From Blastococcus xanthinilyticus (GTDB lineage: Bacteria; Actinomycetota; Actinomycetes; Mycobacteriales; Geodermatophilaceae), in contig NZ_VNHW01000016.1 of NCBI RefSeq assembly GCF_008124835.1, positions 16,171 through 80,170 on the forward strand: a stretch of DNA of 64,000 bases. Direction: 5' to 3'. The position numbers and the translations under genes were made by a program. The notes beneath the pieces are model-generated. The model did not search any database. It saw only the letters and a program-made list of their open reading frames with translations, and was not told where the DNA came from. Positions 53,884 through 62,983 of this stretch are shown in pieces; position 1 is the stretch's first letter; each line of letters opens with the position of its first letter.

Positions 53884-55194
53884 TCAGCTGCCGTCGCCGG
53901 GGGCCACGGTGCGCCCGTCGATGGTGAAGCCGGTGCCCGCGCCGTCCTGGTACACGTTCGGCCCGACGGGCGCGGTGTTGCGCCGGATGTCGGTCCGGCT
54001 GACGGTCATGGTGCCCGTCTCGGAGTTCCAGAGCCCGCCGCCCTCGTTGGCGGCGGCGTTGCCGGTCACCCGGCTGCGCTCGATCGTCACGGTGCCCGCG
54101 CCGGTGAGGTGCAGCCCGCCGCCGTTGCCGGGGGCGGCGCCGGTGGTGTTGCGGTTGAGCTCGGTCCGCGACAGCGTCGTGGTCCCGACGTTGGCCTCGA
54201 TGCCACCACCGGCCCGCATCGAGCTGTTCCCGGTGATCACGCTGCGCTCGACGACCACGGTGCCCTGGTCGTTGAGGATGCCGCCGCCCGATCCGGCGGC
54301 GCCGTCAGCCACGTTGTCCGTGACCTGCGACCGGGTGACGGTCAGCGTTCCGGCGCCGGCGTCCTGGAACAGGCCCCCGCCGCCCATGGTCGCCTCGTCC
54401 CCGCTCGCGGTGTTCCGCGAGATCGTGCTGCGCTCCACCGTCATGGTGCCCGCTCCGGAGTTCCACAGCCCGCCGCCCTCGGCGGCGGCGGTGTTCCCGG
54501 TGACGATGCTGCGGCTGACGTGCACCGTGCCCGCCCCGGTCAGGTGCAGCCCGCCGCCGTTGCCCGGGCCCGCGCCGGTGCTGTTGTGCGACAGCGTCGA
54601 CCGGTTGATGGTCGTGGTCGACCCGGCGCTCGCCTCGATGCCGCCGCCGGCCCGCGTGGCCTGGTTCCCGGTGATCGTGCTCCGCTCGACCTCCAGCACG
54701 CCGGCGTTGCGCACGCCACCGCCGGAGGCGGGCAGCCCCTCGCCCAGCGCCGCGCCGCCGGTCACGGTGACGTGGTTCAGCCGCAGCCACCCGCCCGCGA
54801 GCACGTCGAAGACCCGGTGCTCACCCCGGGCGTCGACCGTCGCGCCGTTGCCCTCGATGGTCACGGCCGAGCTGACGTCCAGGTCGCCGGTCGCCCCGGC
54901 GTCGTCCTCGCCGTGCAGCGTGAGCGCGTAGGCCGCCTTCTTCGCCAGCACGACCGTGCCGCCGCCGGAGGCGTTCGCCTGCTGCACCGCCGCACGCAGC
55001 GAGCAGGCCCCCTGCGCGTCGGCGCACGTCCCGTCGTGCAGGTCGTGGTCGGCGGTGTCCTTCGTGGTGGTGACCCGGAAGTCCCGGTCGCCCTCTGCCT
55101 GGTGTGCCTTGTCCCCGGCCTGGGCCGGGGCCGCGGCCAGCAGGCCCAGTGCCAGCCCGGCCGCTCCGGCGCTCGCGAGCGTCTTGGTACGCAT
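53884..55194 (-). CDS. Secreted CSLREA-type parallel beta-helix repeat protein
   Basis: The 436-residue protein has a Sec signal peptide ending AQA at 26, a CSLREA-like domain (TCADAQGACSLRAAVQQANA, ~56-75) and a right-handed parallel beta-helix of short repeats of the form RSTITGN-x-A...GGGI/L. Residues 181-263 and 327-407 are near copies of each other. No catalytic residues or wall anchor are evident, so an adhesive or surface role is the best guess. Start ATG 55194 has GGGAG upstream. An ECF-like promoter lies at 55247-55273. Confidence 0.87.
   Translation of the reverse strand: MRTKTLASAGAAGLALGLLAAAPAQAGDKAHQAEGDRDFRVTTTKDTADHDLHDGTCADAQGACSLRAAVQQANASGGGTVVLAKKAAYALTLHGEDDAGATGDLDVSSAVTIEGNGATVDARGEHRVFDVLAGGWLRLNHVTVTGGAALGEGLPASGGGVRNAGVLEVERSTITGNQATRAGGGIEASAGSTTTINRSTLSHNSTGAGPGNGGGLHLTGAGTVHVSRSIVTGNTAAAEGGGLWNSGAGTMTVERSTISRNTASGDEATMGGGGLFQDAGAGTLTVTRSQVTDNVADGAAGSGGGILNDQGTVVVERSVITGNSSMRAGGGIEANVGTTTLSRTELNRNTTGAAPGNGGGLHLTGAGTVTIERSRVTGNAAANEGGGLWNSETGTMTVSRTDIRRNTAPVGPNVYQDGAGTGFTIDGRTVAPGDGS
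53974..54216 (-). repeat. Intragenic duplication, copy 2 (residues 327-407)
   Basis: This segment encodes RAGGGIEANVGTTT through TMTVSRTDIRRNTA and matches copy 1 in order and in long identical blocks such as GNGGGLHLTGAGTV and EGGGLWNS. Confidence 0.75.
54406..54654 (-). repeat. Intragenic duplication, copy 1 (residues 181-263)
   Basis: This segment encodes RAGGGIEASAGSTTT through TMTVERSTISRNTA. It is one of two ~82-residue super-repeats that built the beta-helix by duplication. Confidence 0.75.
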
Positions 55195-55246
55195 CAGTCG
55201 TCTCCCTCGTCGGTGAGGTCCGGCTGAGCAGCGCCGGACGACGGTG

Positions 55247-55273
55247 GTTACGCACCACCGCCGCCGGCGTTCA
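55247..55273 (-). promoter_or_regulatory. ECF-like promoter before the beta-helix gene
   Basis: On the minus strand TGAACG (55273-55268), a 15-base spacer, then CGTAAC (55252-55247). It resembles the TGAACC/CGTATG promoter of the neighbouring sigma gene, with one base less between the elements. It lies 53 bases before the start codon. Confidence 0.4.
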
Positions 55274-55380
55274 GCGGCCGACGCGACGAGCCGCGGAAAT
55301 CTGCCGCCCCGCGGCGCGCGGTCACCCGACCGACCGGGCCGGTGACCGCACGTGGCTGCGGGCGTCGTGGCTTCACGGTG

Positions 55381-55797
55381 CTACGCGGCGAGGACCTGCT
55401 CCCGCAGGATGTCGGCGTGCCCGGCGTGCTGGGCGAGCTCCCGGAGCACGTGCAGGTACACCCAGCGCAGCGGCAGCGGCCCCCGGCGGTTGCCGTGCAC
55501 CAGGTCGTCGAGGTCCAGGGCCGCGGTGGCCTCCCGGGACGCCGCGGAGGCCGCCTCGTGCGCCGCCCGCACCGAGTCGACGGTGTCCTCGTCGATCAGC
55601 ACGAAGGACTCGTCCGGCGTCGCCGGGATGCCGATCTCCGCGCGCGGCCGGCAGATGACGGCCTCGTCGAACCAGACCTGCTCCACGAAGGCGGCGTGCT
55701 TCACCAGCCCGAGCAGCGTGGTGCGGGACGGGACCAACGAGCGCCGCGATGACACTGTCGCCGTCCGGGCGACCCCGCGACCAGGTGCCCTCCCCAT
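55381..55797 (-). CDS. DinB-like DUF664 protein, N-terminally truncated
   Basis: From residue ~20 the 138-residue protein follows DUF664 closely: RRSLVPSRTTLLGLVKHAAFVEQVWF, GPLPLRWVYLHVLRELAQHAGHADILREQ, keeping the His positions of the metal site in the DinB/mycothiol-transferase superfamily. The usual first helix (~25-30 residues) is missing and replaced by an unrelated MGRAPGRGVARTATV leader, and rnj ends only 73 bases upstream. The gene probably lost its 5' end; activity is doubtful. Confidence 0.65.
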   Translation of the reverse strand: MGRAPGRGVARTATVSSRRSLVPSRTTLLGLVKHAAFVEQVWFDEAVICRPRAEIGIPATPDESFVLIDEDTVDSVRAAHEAASAASREATAALDLDDLVHGNRRGPLPLRWVYLHVLRELAQHAGHADILREQVLAA

Positions 55798-55870
55798 GAC
55801 CGCTGAGCCGGTGCGCCGCCCCCTGCGCGGACCCCTCCGGGGCCCACTCGGCCCGGCAGCTCCCCGTTGC

Positions 55871-57571
55871 CTAGACCTCCAGCACCGTCGGGATGATCAT
55901 CGGGCGGCGGCGGTGCTTGTCCGACACCCACTTGCCGACGGTGCGCCGGATGATCTGGGACATCCGGTGCGCATCGACGCCGTCGTCCTGCAGCGCCCGC
56001 CGCAGGTTGTCCTCGACGAGGCGCAGGACCTCGTCGAAGGCCGACGGGTCGTCGGAGAAGCCCTTCGTGGACAGGTGCACCGGCCGCACGATCGTGCGGG
56101 TGGACGGCTCGACCACCACGGTCAGCGCCACGAAGCCCTCGTCGCCGAGGATGCGGCGGGCCTGCAGCGACTCCTCGCCCACGTCGCCGACGTTCAGCCC
56201 GTCGACGTAGACGTCGCCGATGGGCACGCTGCCCACGATCGAGGCCTTGCCGTCGACGAGATCGACGACGACGCCGTCCTCCGCCAGCAGGATCCGATCG
56301 GTGGCCATGCCGGTCTCCTCGGCGAGCTTGGCGTGCGCCCGCAGGTGCCGCCACTCCCCGTGCACCGGCATGAGGTACTTCGGCTTGGCGACGTTGAGCA
56401 GCGTGCGCAGCTCGCCGGCCGGGGCGTGCCCGGAGACGTGCACCCGAGCCGTCTCCTTGTGCACGACGGTGGCGCCGAGCCGGGCCAGGCCGTTGATCAC
56501 CTTGTAGACGGCGGTCTCGTTGCCGGGCACCAGGGACGAGGCGAGCACGACGGTGTCGCCGGCCTCGATGGTCACCTGGTGGTGGTCGCCGCGGGCCATG
56601 CGGCCCAGCGCCGACAGCGGCTCGCCCTGCGACCCGGTGCTGACCAGCACGACCTGCTCCGCCGGCATCTTCGCCGCGTCGTCCAGGGAGACCATCAGGC
56701 CCGGCGCCACGTGCAGCAGCCCGAGATCGCGGGCCACCCCCATGTTGCGGACCATCGAGCGGCCCACCAGCGCGACCTTCCGGCCGTGCTTGTCGGCCGC
56801 GTTGAGGACCTGCTGGATGCGGTGCACGTGGCTGGCGAAGCTGGAGACGATCAGCCGCTGCGTGGCCCGGGCGAAGACGTCCTCGAGCACCGGGCCGATG
56901 GACCGCTCCGGGGTGACGAAGCCGGGCACCTCGGCGTTGGTGGAGTCGGAGAGCAGCAGGTCGATGCCCTCGACCCCGAGCCGCGCGAAGGCGCCCAGGT
57001 CGGTGAGGACGCCGTCGAGCGGCAGCTGGTCCATCTTGAAGTCGCCGGTGTGCACGAGCACGCCCGCCGGGGTGTGGACGGCGACGGCGAGCGCGTCGGG
57101 GATCGAGTGGTTCACCGAGATGAACTCGCAGTGGAACGGCCCGGCGAGGTGGTCGTCACCGGCGGCCACCTCCACCAGCGTCGCGTCCAGCCGGTGCTCG
57201 CGGAGCTTGGCCGCGACCAGCGCGAGGGTGAACCGCGAGCCGACCAGCGGGATGTCCTCGCGCAGCCGCAGCAGGTACGGGATCGCCCCGATGTGGTCCT
57301 CGTGGCCGTGGGTCAGCACGACCGCGACGATGTCGTCGAGCCGGTGCTCGATGACGCCGAAGTCGGGAAGGATGAGGTCGACGCCCGGCTGCTCGGCCTC
57401 CGGGAAGAGGACGCCGCAGTCGATGACCATCAGCTTCCCGTCGAACTCGAGCACGGCCATGTTGCGGCCGATCTCGCCGAGCCCGCCGAGCGCCATCACC
57501 CGCAGGCCGCCCTCGGGCAGCGGCGGGGGGGCCTTGAGATCGAGGTGCGGTTGGGTGACCTGACCACTCAC
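55871..57571 (-). CDS. rnj: Ribonuclease J
   Basis: RNase J is a 5'-3' exo- and endoribonuclease in mRNA decay and rRNA maturation. The 566-residue protein has the metallo-beta-lactamase motif HGHEDH (88-93), the beta-CASP domain with SDSTNAEVPG and SSFASHVHR, and GHAPAGEL-type and PVHGEWRHLRAH motifs. GTG 57571 begins SGQVTQPHLDL. It lies 13 bases after dapA, the same pair as Rv2752c-Rv2753c. Confidence 0.96.
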   Translation of the reverse strand: MSGQVTQPHLDLKAPPPLPEGGLRVMALGGLGEIGRNMAVLEFDGKLMVIDCGVLFPEAEQPGVDLILPDFGVIEHRLDDIVAVVLTHGHEDHIGAIPYLLRLREDIPLVGSRFTLALVAAKLREHRLDATLVEVAAGDDHLAGPFHCEFISVNHSIPDALAVAVHTPAGVLVHTGDFKMDQLPLDGVLTDLGAFARLGVEGIDLLLSDSTNAEVPGFVTPERSIGPVLEDVFARATQRLIVSSFASHVHRIQQVLNAADKHGRKVALVGRSMVRNMGVARDLGLLHVAPGLMVSLDDAAKMPAEQVVLVSTGSQGEPLSALGRMARGDHHQVTIEAGDTVVLASSLVPGNETAVYKVINGLARLGATVVHKETARVHVSGHAPAGELRTLLNVAKPKYLMPVHGEWRHLRAHAKLAEETGMATDRILLAEDGVVVDLVDGKASIVGSVPIGDVYVDGLNVGDVGEESLQARRILGDEGFVALTVVVEPSTRTIVRPVHLSTKGFSDDPSAFDEVLRLVEDNLRRALQDDGVDAHRMSQIIRRTVGKWVSDKHRRRPMIIPTVLEV

Positions 57572-57584
57572 AGGGGGATGCCTC

Positions 57585-58481
57585 TCAGAGCTGGACCCCG
57601 CCGGCGGCGAGGTCGGCGCGCAGTTGCGCGATCTGTTCGGGGGTGGCGTCGACCAGCGGCGGGCGCACGGGGCCGGCCGGGAGGCCCAGCTCCCGCAGCG
57701 CCGCCTTGGTCAGGATGACGCCCTGGGTGCGGAAGATGCCGGTGTAGACCGGCAGCAGACCGTCGTTGATCTCGCGGGCCTTGACCAGGTCGCCGGCCTC
57801 GACGGCGGCGATCAGCTCGGCCAGCCGCGGGCCGACCAGGTGGCCGACGACACTGACCACGCCCACGCCGCCCATGGCCAGGATGGGCAGGTTGACCATG
57901 TCCTCGCCGCTGTAGAACGCCAGGTCGCTGCGAGCCATGGTCCACGCCATCGCACCGAAGTCGCCCTTGGCGTCCTTGACCGCCACGATCCTGGGGTGCT
58001 CGGCGGCCCGGACGAGGGTGTCGACCTCGATCGGCGTGCCGGTGCGGATCGGGATGTCGTAGAGCATCACCGGCAGGTCGGTGCTGTCGGCGACCGTGGT
58101 GAAGTGCCGCAGCAGGCCGGTCTGCGGGGGCCGGTTGTAGTACGGGGTGACGACGAGCAGCCCGTCGGCGCCCAGCCGCTCGGCGGCCCGCGCCTTCTCG
58201 ATGGAGTGCGTGGTGTCGTAGGTGCCGACGCCGGCGACGACCGTGGCGCGGTCACCGACGGCGTCGATCACCGCCTCCAGGACGGCGTGCGACTCGCCGT
58301 CGCCGATGGTGGGCGACTCCCCCGTCGTCCCGAGGACGACCAGGCCGTCGTGGGCCTGCCGGTCGACGAGGTGCGCGGCCAGCTCCTGGGCCCCGGCGAG
58401 GTCGATCGAGCCGTCCTCGGCCAGCGGGGTGACCATCGCCGTGAGCACGCGCCCGAACGGCCGGGCGGGGTCTGTGGTCAT
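57585..58481 (-). CDS. dapA: 4-hydroxy-tetrahydrodipicolinate synthase
   Basis: DapA condenses pyruvate with aspartate semialdehyde, the first committed step to diaminopimelate and lysine. The 298-residue protein has GTTGESPT, the Tyr of VTPYYNRPP, YDIPIRTG and the Schiff-base K169 (VAVKDAKGD). ATG 58481 is 6 bases after TAGATT, so the mRNA is probably leaderless. It heads dapA-rnj. dapF of the same pathway is at 21.3 kb. Confidence 0.97.
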   Translation of the reverse strand: MTTDPARPFGRVLTAMVTPLAEDGSIDLAGAQELAAHLVDRQAHDGLVVLGTTGESPTIGDGESHAVLEAVIDAVGDRATVVAGVGTYDTTHSIEKARAAERLGADGLLVVTPYYNRPPQTGLLRHFTTVADSTDLPVMLYDIPIRTGTPIEVDTLVRAAEHPRIVAVKDAKGDFGAMAWTMARSDLAFYSGEDMVNLPILAMGGVGVVSVVGHLVGPRLAELIAAVEAGDLVKAREINDGLLPVYTGIFRTQGVILTKAALRELGLPAGPVRPPLVDATPEQIAQLRADLAAGGVQL

Positions 58482-58487
58482 GGGATG

Positions 58488-58493
58488 AATCTA
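58488..58493 (-). promoter_or_regulatory. -10 element TAGATT, leaderless start of dapA
   Basis: TAGATT on the minus strand, 6 bases, then ATG at 58481. Confidence 0.5.
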
Positions 58494-59033
58494 CCCAGCG
58501 GGAGGGACCGCATCCCGCGCGTACTCCGACACGGCGTAGCGCAGCCCCGTGCGCTCCGACGTCGCCCAGCCCTCGGCCGGTGCGCGGGACACCAGCCGCC
58601 ACCCCTGGCCGGGCTCCGGCGCCCGCGTGTCGCCGTCGACCTCCAGGTCGACGTCGGTGACGACGAGCCGGTCGGCGTGCGGCAGGAACTCGGCGTACAC
58701 CGCTCCCCCGCCGATCACCCAGGCCGAGGGGTGCTCGGCGAGCACCTGGGCGACCGAGCCGGCCGGCCGGGCGCCGTCGGCCGACCAGCCGGGGTCGGTG
58801 GTCAGGACGACGTTGGTGCGGCCCGGGAGCGGGCGGAAGCGCTCGGGCAGCGACTCCCAGGTGCGCCGCCCCATCACGACGGTCGAGCCGGTGGTGAGCC
58901 GGCGGAACAGGGCGAGGTCCTCGGGCAGGTGCCAGGGCAGCCGCCCCTGCGCCCCGATCACCCGGTCCCGGGCCTGCGCCCAGACCAGCGCGATGCCGGG
59001 CCGGCCGGCCGGCGCGCCGACGTCGCCGCTCAC
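58491..59033 (-). CDS. folA: Dihydrofolate reductase
   Basis: FolA regenerates tetrahydrofolate with NADPH, which ThyA consumes as dihydrofolate is formed. The 180-residue protein shows [49 protein letters not shown] and [15 protein letters not shown] 59033 overlaps the thyA TGA, coupling the two enzymes. The end of the gene overlaps the dapA promoter by 3 bases. Confidence 0.96.
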   Translation of the reverse strand: MSGDVGAPAGRPGIALVWAQARDRVIGAQGRLPWHLPEDLALFRRLTTGSTVVMGRRTWESLPERFRPLPGRTNVVLTTDPGWSADGARPAGSVAQVLAEHPSAWVIGGGAVYAEFLPHADRLVVTDVDLEVDGDTRAPEPGQGWRLVSRAPAEGWATSERTGLRYAVSEYARDAVPPAG

Positions 59034-59836
59034 ACCGCCACGGCTGCCCGGATCGCGGGGTGCGGCCGGTAGTCGCGCACGGTGAAGTGCTCGTAGGTGT
59101 AGTCGAACAGCGAGGCGGCCGGGGCCAGCTCCAGCGTGGGGAACGGCCGGACCTCCCTCGTGAGCTGCTCGGTGACCTGCTCGACGTGGTTGTTGTAGAT
59201 GTGGCAGTCGCCACCGACCCAGATGAGGTCGCCGGCCTCCAGGCCGACCTGGGCGGCGATCATGCGGGTGAGCAGCGCATAGCTGGCGATGTTGAACGGC
59301 ACGCCGAGGAACATGTCGGCGCTGCGCTGGTACAGCTGGCAGGAGAGCCGGCCGTCGGCGACGTGGAACTGGAAGAACGCGTGGCAGGGCGCCAGCGCCA
59401 TCTCCGGCAGGGCGCCGACGTTCCACGCCGACACGATCATGCGGCGGGAGTCCGGATCGGCCCGCAGGGTGTCCAGCAGCGCCGCGATCTGGTCGACCTC
59501 CCGGCCGTCCGGGGTCGGCCAGGACCGCCACTGCACGCCGTAGACGGGGCCCAGCTCGCCCTCCGGCGAGGCCCACTCGTCCCAGATCGTGACGCCGTTC
59601 TCGCGCAGCCAGCCGACGTTGCTGTCCCCGCGGAGGAACCACAGCAGCTCCACGGCGATGGACTTGAAGTGCACCTTCTTCGTCGTCACCAGCGGGAAGC
59701 CCTGCGACAGGTCGTAGCGCAGCCGCTCGCCGAACAGGCTCACCGTGCCGGTCCCGGTCCGGTCCTGCTTCGGCGTGCCCTGCTCGAGGATGCGCCGCAG
59801 GAGGTCCTCGTACTGGGTGTCGATCGGAGCTGCCAC
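59030..59836 (-). CDS. thyA: Thymidylate synthase ThyA
   Basis: ThyA methylates dUMP to dTMP using methylene-tetrahydrofolate. The 268-residue protein is the short E. coli-like form, with the catalytic C151 ([10 protein letters not shown]), [32 protein letters not shown] and [11 protein letters not shown] 59836 follows TAGGCT at 7 bases. It is cotranscribed with folA. A second, unrelated thymidylate synthase (thyX) lies next to it. Confidence 0.97.
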   Translation of the reverse strand: MAAPIDTQYEDLLRRILEQGTPKQDRTGTGTVSLFGERLRYDLSQGFPLVTTKKVHFKSIAVELLWFLRGDSNVGWLRENGVTIWDEWASPEGELGPVYGVQWRSWPTPDGREVDQIAALLDTLRADPDSRRMIVSAWNVGALPEMALAPCHAFFQFHVADGRLSCQLYQRSADMFLGVPFNIASYALLTRMIAAQVGLEAGDLIWVGGDCHIYNNHVEQVTEQLTREVRPFPTLELAPAASLFDYTYEHFTVRDYRPHPAIRAAVAV

Positions 59837-59843
59837 GGGCCCG

Positions 59844-59849
59844 AGCCTA
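59844..59849 (-). promoter_or_regulatory. -10 element TAGGCT, leaderless start of thyA
   Basis: TAGGCT on the minus strand, 7 bases, then GTG at 59836. The arrangement is nearly the same as before thyX. Confidence 0.5.
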
Positions 59850-59911
59850 CGGCGGGGGGACGACGGCGGGCAGCGGCCCGGATCACCCGCCCCACCGGTC
59901 CCGCCGCCGGG

Positions 59912-60664
59912 TCAGCCCTCGGCGACCAGCGGGCTGGCGGCGACCTCCGTGCCGTCGGCCAGCGGGCTGATCCGGAAGTCGCCGAACACGTCGCCGGCGA
60001 CCCGCTGCAGCTCGCGCAGGCAGGCGATGGCCAGCTCGCGGAGCTCCACGTCGGCGTGCTCGCTGGCCCGCATGGCGACGAAGTGCCGCCAGGCGCGGTA
60101 GTTGCCGGTGACCACGAGGCGCGTCTCGGCGGCATCGGGCAGCACCGCGCGGGCGGCCTGCCGCGCCTGCCTGCGCCGCAGGCCCGCCTGCGGCGCGCCG
60201 GCGAACCGGTCCTCGAGGCCCTCGAGCAGCTCCCGGTAGGCGGCCAGCGCCGCGTCGGTGGCCGCCGTGAAGCGCGCGTGCAGCTCGGGGTCGCCGGCGA
60301 TGACGGCCGGCTCGACGACGGCTCCGCCGTCCTCCGGCACATGGCGCTGCGAGAGCTGGCTGAAGGAGAACTGCCGGTGCCGCACGAGCTCGTGGCCCAC
60401 CGACCGGGAGAGGCCGGTGAGGTACATGGTCACGCTCGCGTGCTCCAGCACCGCGAGGTGGCCCACCTCCAGGACGTGCCGCAGGTAGCCGGCGTTGGTG
60501 GCGGTCGCCGGGTTCGGCTTGTCCCACGCCTGGTAGCAGGCCCGGCCGGCGAACTCCGCGAGCGCCTGCCCGCCCTCGGCGTCGGTCTCCCAGGGAACGT
60601 CCGCCGGCGGGGTGAACTGCGTCTGCGCGATGACCTGAACCTGGAGCGGAGCGACCTGGGGCAC
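59912..60664 (-). CDS. thyX: FAD-dependent thymidylate synthase ThyX
   Basis: ThyX makes dTMP with FAD and NADPH, yielding tetrahydrofolate directly. The 250-residue protein carries the ThyX motif RHR-x7-S (R95 H96 R97, S105) in [17 protein letters not shown], plus [12 protein letters not shown]. It is a normal length. GTG 60664 follows TAGGCT at 7 bases, a leaderless signature. It lies upstream of thyA, apparently as its own transcription unit. Confidence 0.96.
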   Translation of the reverse strand: MPQVAPLQVQVIAQTQFTPPADVPWETDAEGGQALAEFAGRACYQAWDKPNPATATNAGYLRHVLEVGHLAVLEHASVTMYLTGLSRSVGHELVRHRQFSFSQLSQRHVPEDGGAVVEPAVIAGDPELHARFTAATDAALAAYRELLEGLEDRFAGAPQAGLRRRQARQAARAVLPDAAETRLVVTGNYRAWRHFVAMRASEHADVELRELAIACLRELQRVAGDVFGDFRISPLADGTEVAASPLVAEG

Positions 60665-60671
60665 GGGTGCG

Positions 60672-60677
60672 AGCCTA
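60672..60677 (-). promoter_or_regulatory. -10 element TAGGCT, leaderless start of thyX
   Basis: TAGGCT on the minus strand, 7 bases, then GTG at 60664. Confidence 0.5.
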
Positions 60678-60700
60678 CGGCCGCGCCCGCGCGCGCCGGG

Positions 60701-60706
60701 CAGACT
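60701..60706 (+). promoter_or_regulatory. -10-like CAGACT before the DUF1232 gene
   Basis: CAGACT, 6 bases, then GTG 60713; no ribosome-binding site is present. Confidence 0.35.
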
Positions 60707-60712
60707 GAGCGG

Positions 60713-61135
60713 GTGGACTGGCTGGCGGCGGTGGTGTCCCTCGCCGGAGGACTCGTGCTCCTCTGGCTGCTGCTGCTGGCCCTCCTGTGGCGCTCGCGAC
60801 CGGACGGGATGACCGTGGGCGACGCGCTGCGGCTGCTGCCCGACGTGGTGCGGCTGGTGCGCCGCCTGGCCGCCGACCGCACGCTCCCCCGGCGGCTGCG
60901 GCTCCGGCTGTGGCTCCTGCTGGCCTACCTGCTCTCCCCCGTGGACCTGGTGCCCGACGTCGTGCCGGTCCTGGGCTACGCCGACGACGTCGTGGTCGTC
61001 GCGTGGGCGCTGCGCTCGGTGGTGCGCGGCGCCGGGGAGGAGGTGCTCCTGCGGCACTGGCCGGGCGAGCCGTCCGGCCTGGAGGTCGTGCGGCGGCTGG
61101 CCGGGCTCACGCCTGGGACGCGAGAGCCCGGCTGA
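60713..61135 (+). CDS. DUF1232 (YkvA-like) membrane protein
   Basis: The 140-residue protein has an N-terminal helix ([24 protein letters not shown]) and the DUF1232 core: [39 protein letters not shown], in which SPVDLVPD and GYADD are the family marks. The function is unknown. It diverges from thyX, and its 3' end overlaps the winged-helix gene by 29 bases on the other strand. Confidence 0.87.
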   Translation: MDWLAAVVSLAGGLVLLWLLLLALLWRSRPDGMTVGDALRLLPDVVRLVRRLAADRTLPRRLRLRLWLLLAYLLSPVDLVPDVVPVLGYADDVVVVAWALRSVVRGAGEEVLLRHWPGEPSGLEVVRRLAGLTPGTREPG

Positions 61136-62321
61136 GCTCGGGCCACAGGTCACCCCGCTCAGCGACGACGACGTCGGCCAGCTCCATCCACCCGGCCATC
61201 AGCCGGAGCTCCGCGGCGAGCGCGTCGGCCACGACGTCGCGGTCGACCCCGGGCTCCGCGTGCGCGGCCTGCACCCGGAGCATCCCCGCCTGCCGGTCGG
61301 CCTTGAGGTCGACCCGGGCGACCAGCCGGTCACCGAGCAGGAAGGGCAGCACGTAGTAGCCGTGCACCCGCTTGTGCGCGGGGGTGTAGATCTCCAGCCG
61401 GTAGCGGAAGCCGAAGATCCGCTCCACCCGGGGCCGCTCCCACACCAGCGAGTCGAACGGGCTCAGCAGCGCCCGGGCGCGGATCCACCGGGGACGGCGC
61501 GCCTGCGGGTCCAGCCACGCCGGGCGGTTCCACCCGTCGACCTCCACCGGCAGCAGCTCCTGGGCATCGGCCAGCTCGGCGAGGGCGATGCGCGCGTCGG
61601 CCGGGCCGAGGCGGAAGTAGTCGCGCAGATCGGTCTCGGTCGCCACCCCCAGTGCCCGGGCGGCGGTGCGGACCAGTTCGCGCACGGCGTCGGGCCGGTC
61701 GGGGGTGGGCGCGTGCACGATCCCGGCCGGGAGCACCCGCTCGGACAGGTCGTAGACCCGCTCGAACCCGGCGGTGCGCGCGGTGGCCGTGAGCGCGCCG
61801 GTGAAGAACAGGTACTCCAGGCCCGCCTTGCCGGCGTGCCAGTTCCACATGCTGCCCGGCCGGTTGGGGCGCTCCTCCTGCAGCTGGCTCGCCCGGATCG
61901 GCCCGTCGCTGCGGACCCGCTCCAGCAGGGCGGCGACGTACCCGGGCCGTTCGCGCTGGACCCGGGTCATCGACCCCCACGCCTCCTGGTCGGCCGCCGC
62001 CATCCGCCAGCGCAGGTGCGGGTGCAGCCGCACCGGCAGGAACGACGCCTCGTGCGCCCAGTACTCGAACAGCTCGTGCCGCCGGTTGGACAGGACGTCG
62101 AGCGCGGCCCGCGGGTAGGGACCCAGCCGGCTGAACAGCGGCAGGTAGTGCGACCGGGAGAGCACGTTCACCGAGTCGATCTGCACGACGGCGAGGCGCT
62201 CGGCCACCCGGCGCAGCTGCCGGGTGCCGACGGGCGCGGCCGGGCGCGGCTCCGCGAAGCCCTGCGCCCCGAGCGCGATGCGCCGGGCCAGGGCGGCCGG
62301 CAGCCGTTCGACGGGTGTCAC
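61107..62321 (-). CDS. Winged-helix YcaQ-like protein (HTH_42 family)
   Basis: The 404-residue protein belongs to the HTH_42/YcaQ family, some of which are DNA glycosylases for alkylated or crosslinked bases (AlkX/YcaQ, AlkZ). It shows [69 protein letters not shown] and [24 protein letters not shown]. The family's QxD-type catalytic motif is present as VQIDSVN. Repair activity is plausible but inferred. GTG 62321 begins [10 protein letters not shown]. Confidence 0.85.
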   Translation of the reverse strand: MTPVERLPAALARRIALGAQGFAEPRPAAPVGTRQLRRVAERLAVVQIDSVNVLSRSHYLPLFSRLGPYPRAALDVLSNRRHELFEYWAHEASFLPVRLHPHLRWRMAAADQEAWGSMTRVQRERPGYVAALLERVRSDGPIRASQLQEERPNRPGSMWNWHAGKAGLEYLFFTGALTATARTAGFERVYDLSERVLPAGIVHAPTPDRPDAVRELVRTAARALGVATETDLRDYFRLGPADARIALAELADAQELLPVEVDGWNRPAWLDPQARRPRWIRARALLSPFDSLVWERPRVERIFGFRYRLEIYTPAHKRVHGYYVLPFLLGDRLVARVDLKADRQAGMLRVQAAHAEPGVDRDVVADALAAELRLMAGWMELADVVVAERGDLWPELSRALASQA

Positions 62322-62374
62322 GCCCGCCGATCCTGCCGGGCGGGTACGACGGACGCCCGGGCGGAGGTGCGACC

Positions 62375-62380
62375 TAGGCT
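62375..62380 (+). promoter_or_regulatory. -10 element TAGGCT, leaderless start of GNAT gene
   Basis: TAGGCT, 6 bases, then GTG 62387. Confidence 0.45.
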
Positions 62381-62386
62381 GCCGGG

Positions 62387-62983
62387 GTGACCTCCGACCT
62401 CCCGTTCCCCCGCCGCGTGGGATCCGCGGACGTCTCGGTGCGCCCGGCCCGACCGGAGGACGCGGTCGACATCGCCCGGGTCCAGGGCACGACCTGGCGC
62501 ACCGCCTATCGCGACGTGCTGCCGGCGGGCGTCCTCGACGCCTGGGACGAGGCAGCGGTGGAGGCGTCGTGGCGGAGCGCCGTCGGCGCGCCGCCGTCCC
62601 CCGGGCACCGGGTGCTGGTGGCGGTCGAGCGGGAGACCGTTGTCGGGTTCGCGGCGTTCGCCGCGGAGGCGGGCACGGTCGAGGTCGCCACCCTCCTGGT
62701 CGAGCCCCGCTGGGGCCGGCGCGGGCACGGCAGCCGGTTGCTCGCCGCCGTCACCGACCTCGCGTCGGCCGGCGGGCAGCGTCGGCTGGAGATCTGGCTC
62801 GCCGAGTCCGACCGGGTCTCCGCCGGTTTCTTCGAGTCGGCGGGGTGGGAGCCCGACGGCTGGGCGCGCACGCTGGACACCGGCGAGGAGCCCCTGCGGG
62901 AGCTGCGCTGGCACACCACCCTGGACGGGAACGACCCGGACGAGAAGGACCTCGACGGGACCGAGGAGGACCGCAGGTCATGA
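62387..62983 (+). CDS. GNAT-family N-acetyltransferase
   Basis: The 198-residue protein has a clear GNAT domain: VRPARPEDAVDIARVQGTTWRTAYRDVLP, VEVATLLVEPRWGRRGHGSRLLAAV with the acetyl-CoA loop RRGHGS, and SAGFFESAGWEPDG. The acidic tail (~175-198) is variable. The substrate is unknown. Its stop overlaps the ATG of the DUF2461 gene. Confidence 0.88.
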   Translation: MTSDLPFPRRVGSADVSVRPARPEDAVDIARVQGTTWRTAYRDVLPAGVLDAWDEAAVEASWRSAVGAPPSPGHRVLVAVERETVVGFAAFAAEAGTVEVATLLVEPRWGRRGHGSRLLAAVTDLASAGGQRRLEIWLAESDRVSAGFFESAGWEPDGWARTLDTGEEPLRELRWHTTLDGNDPDEKDLDGTEEDRRS

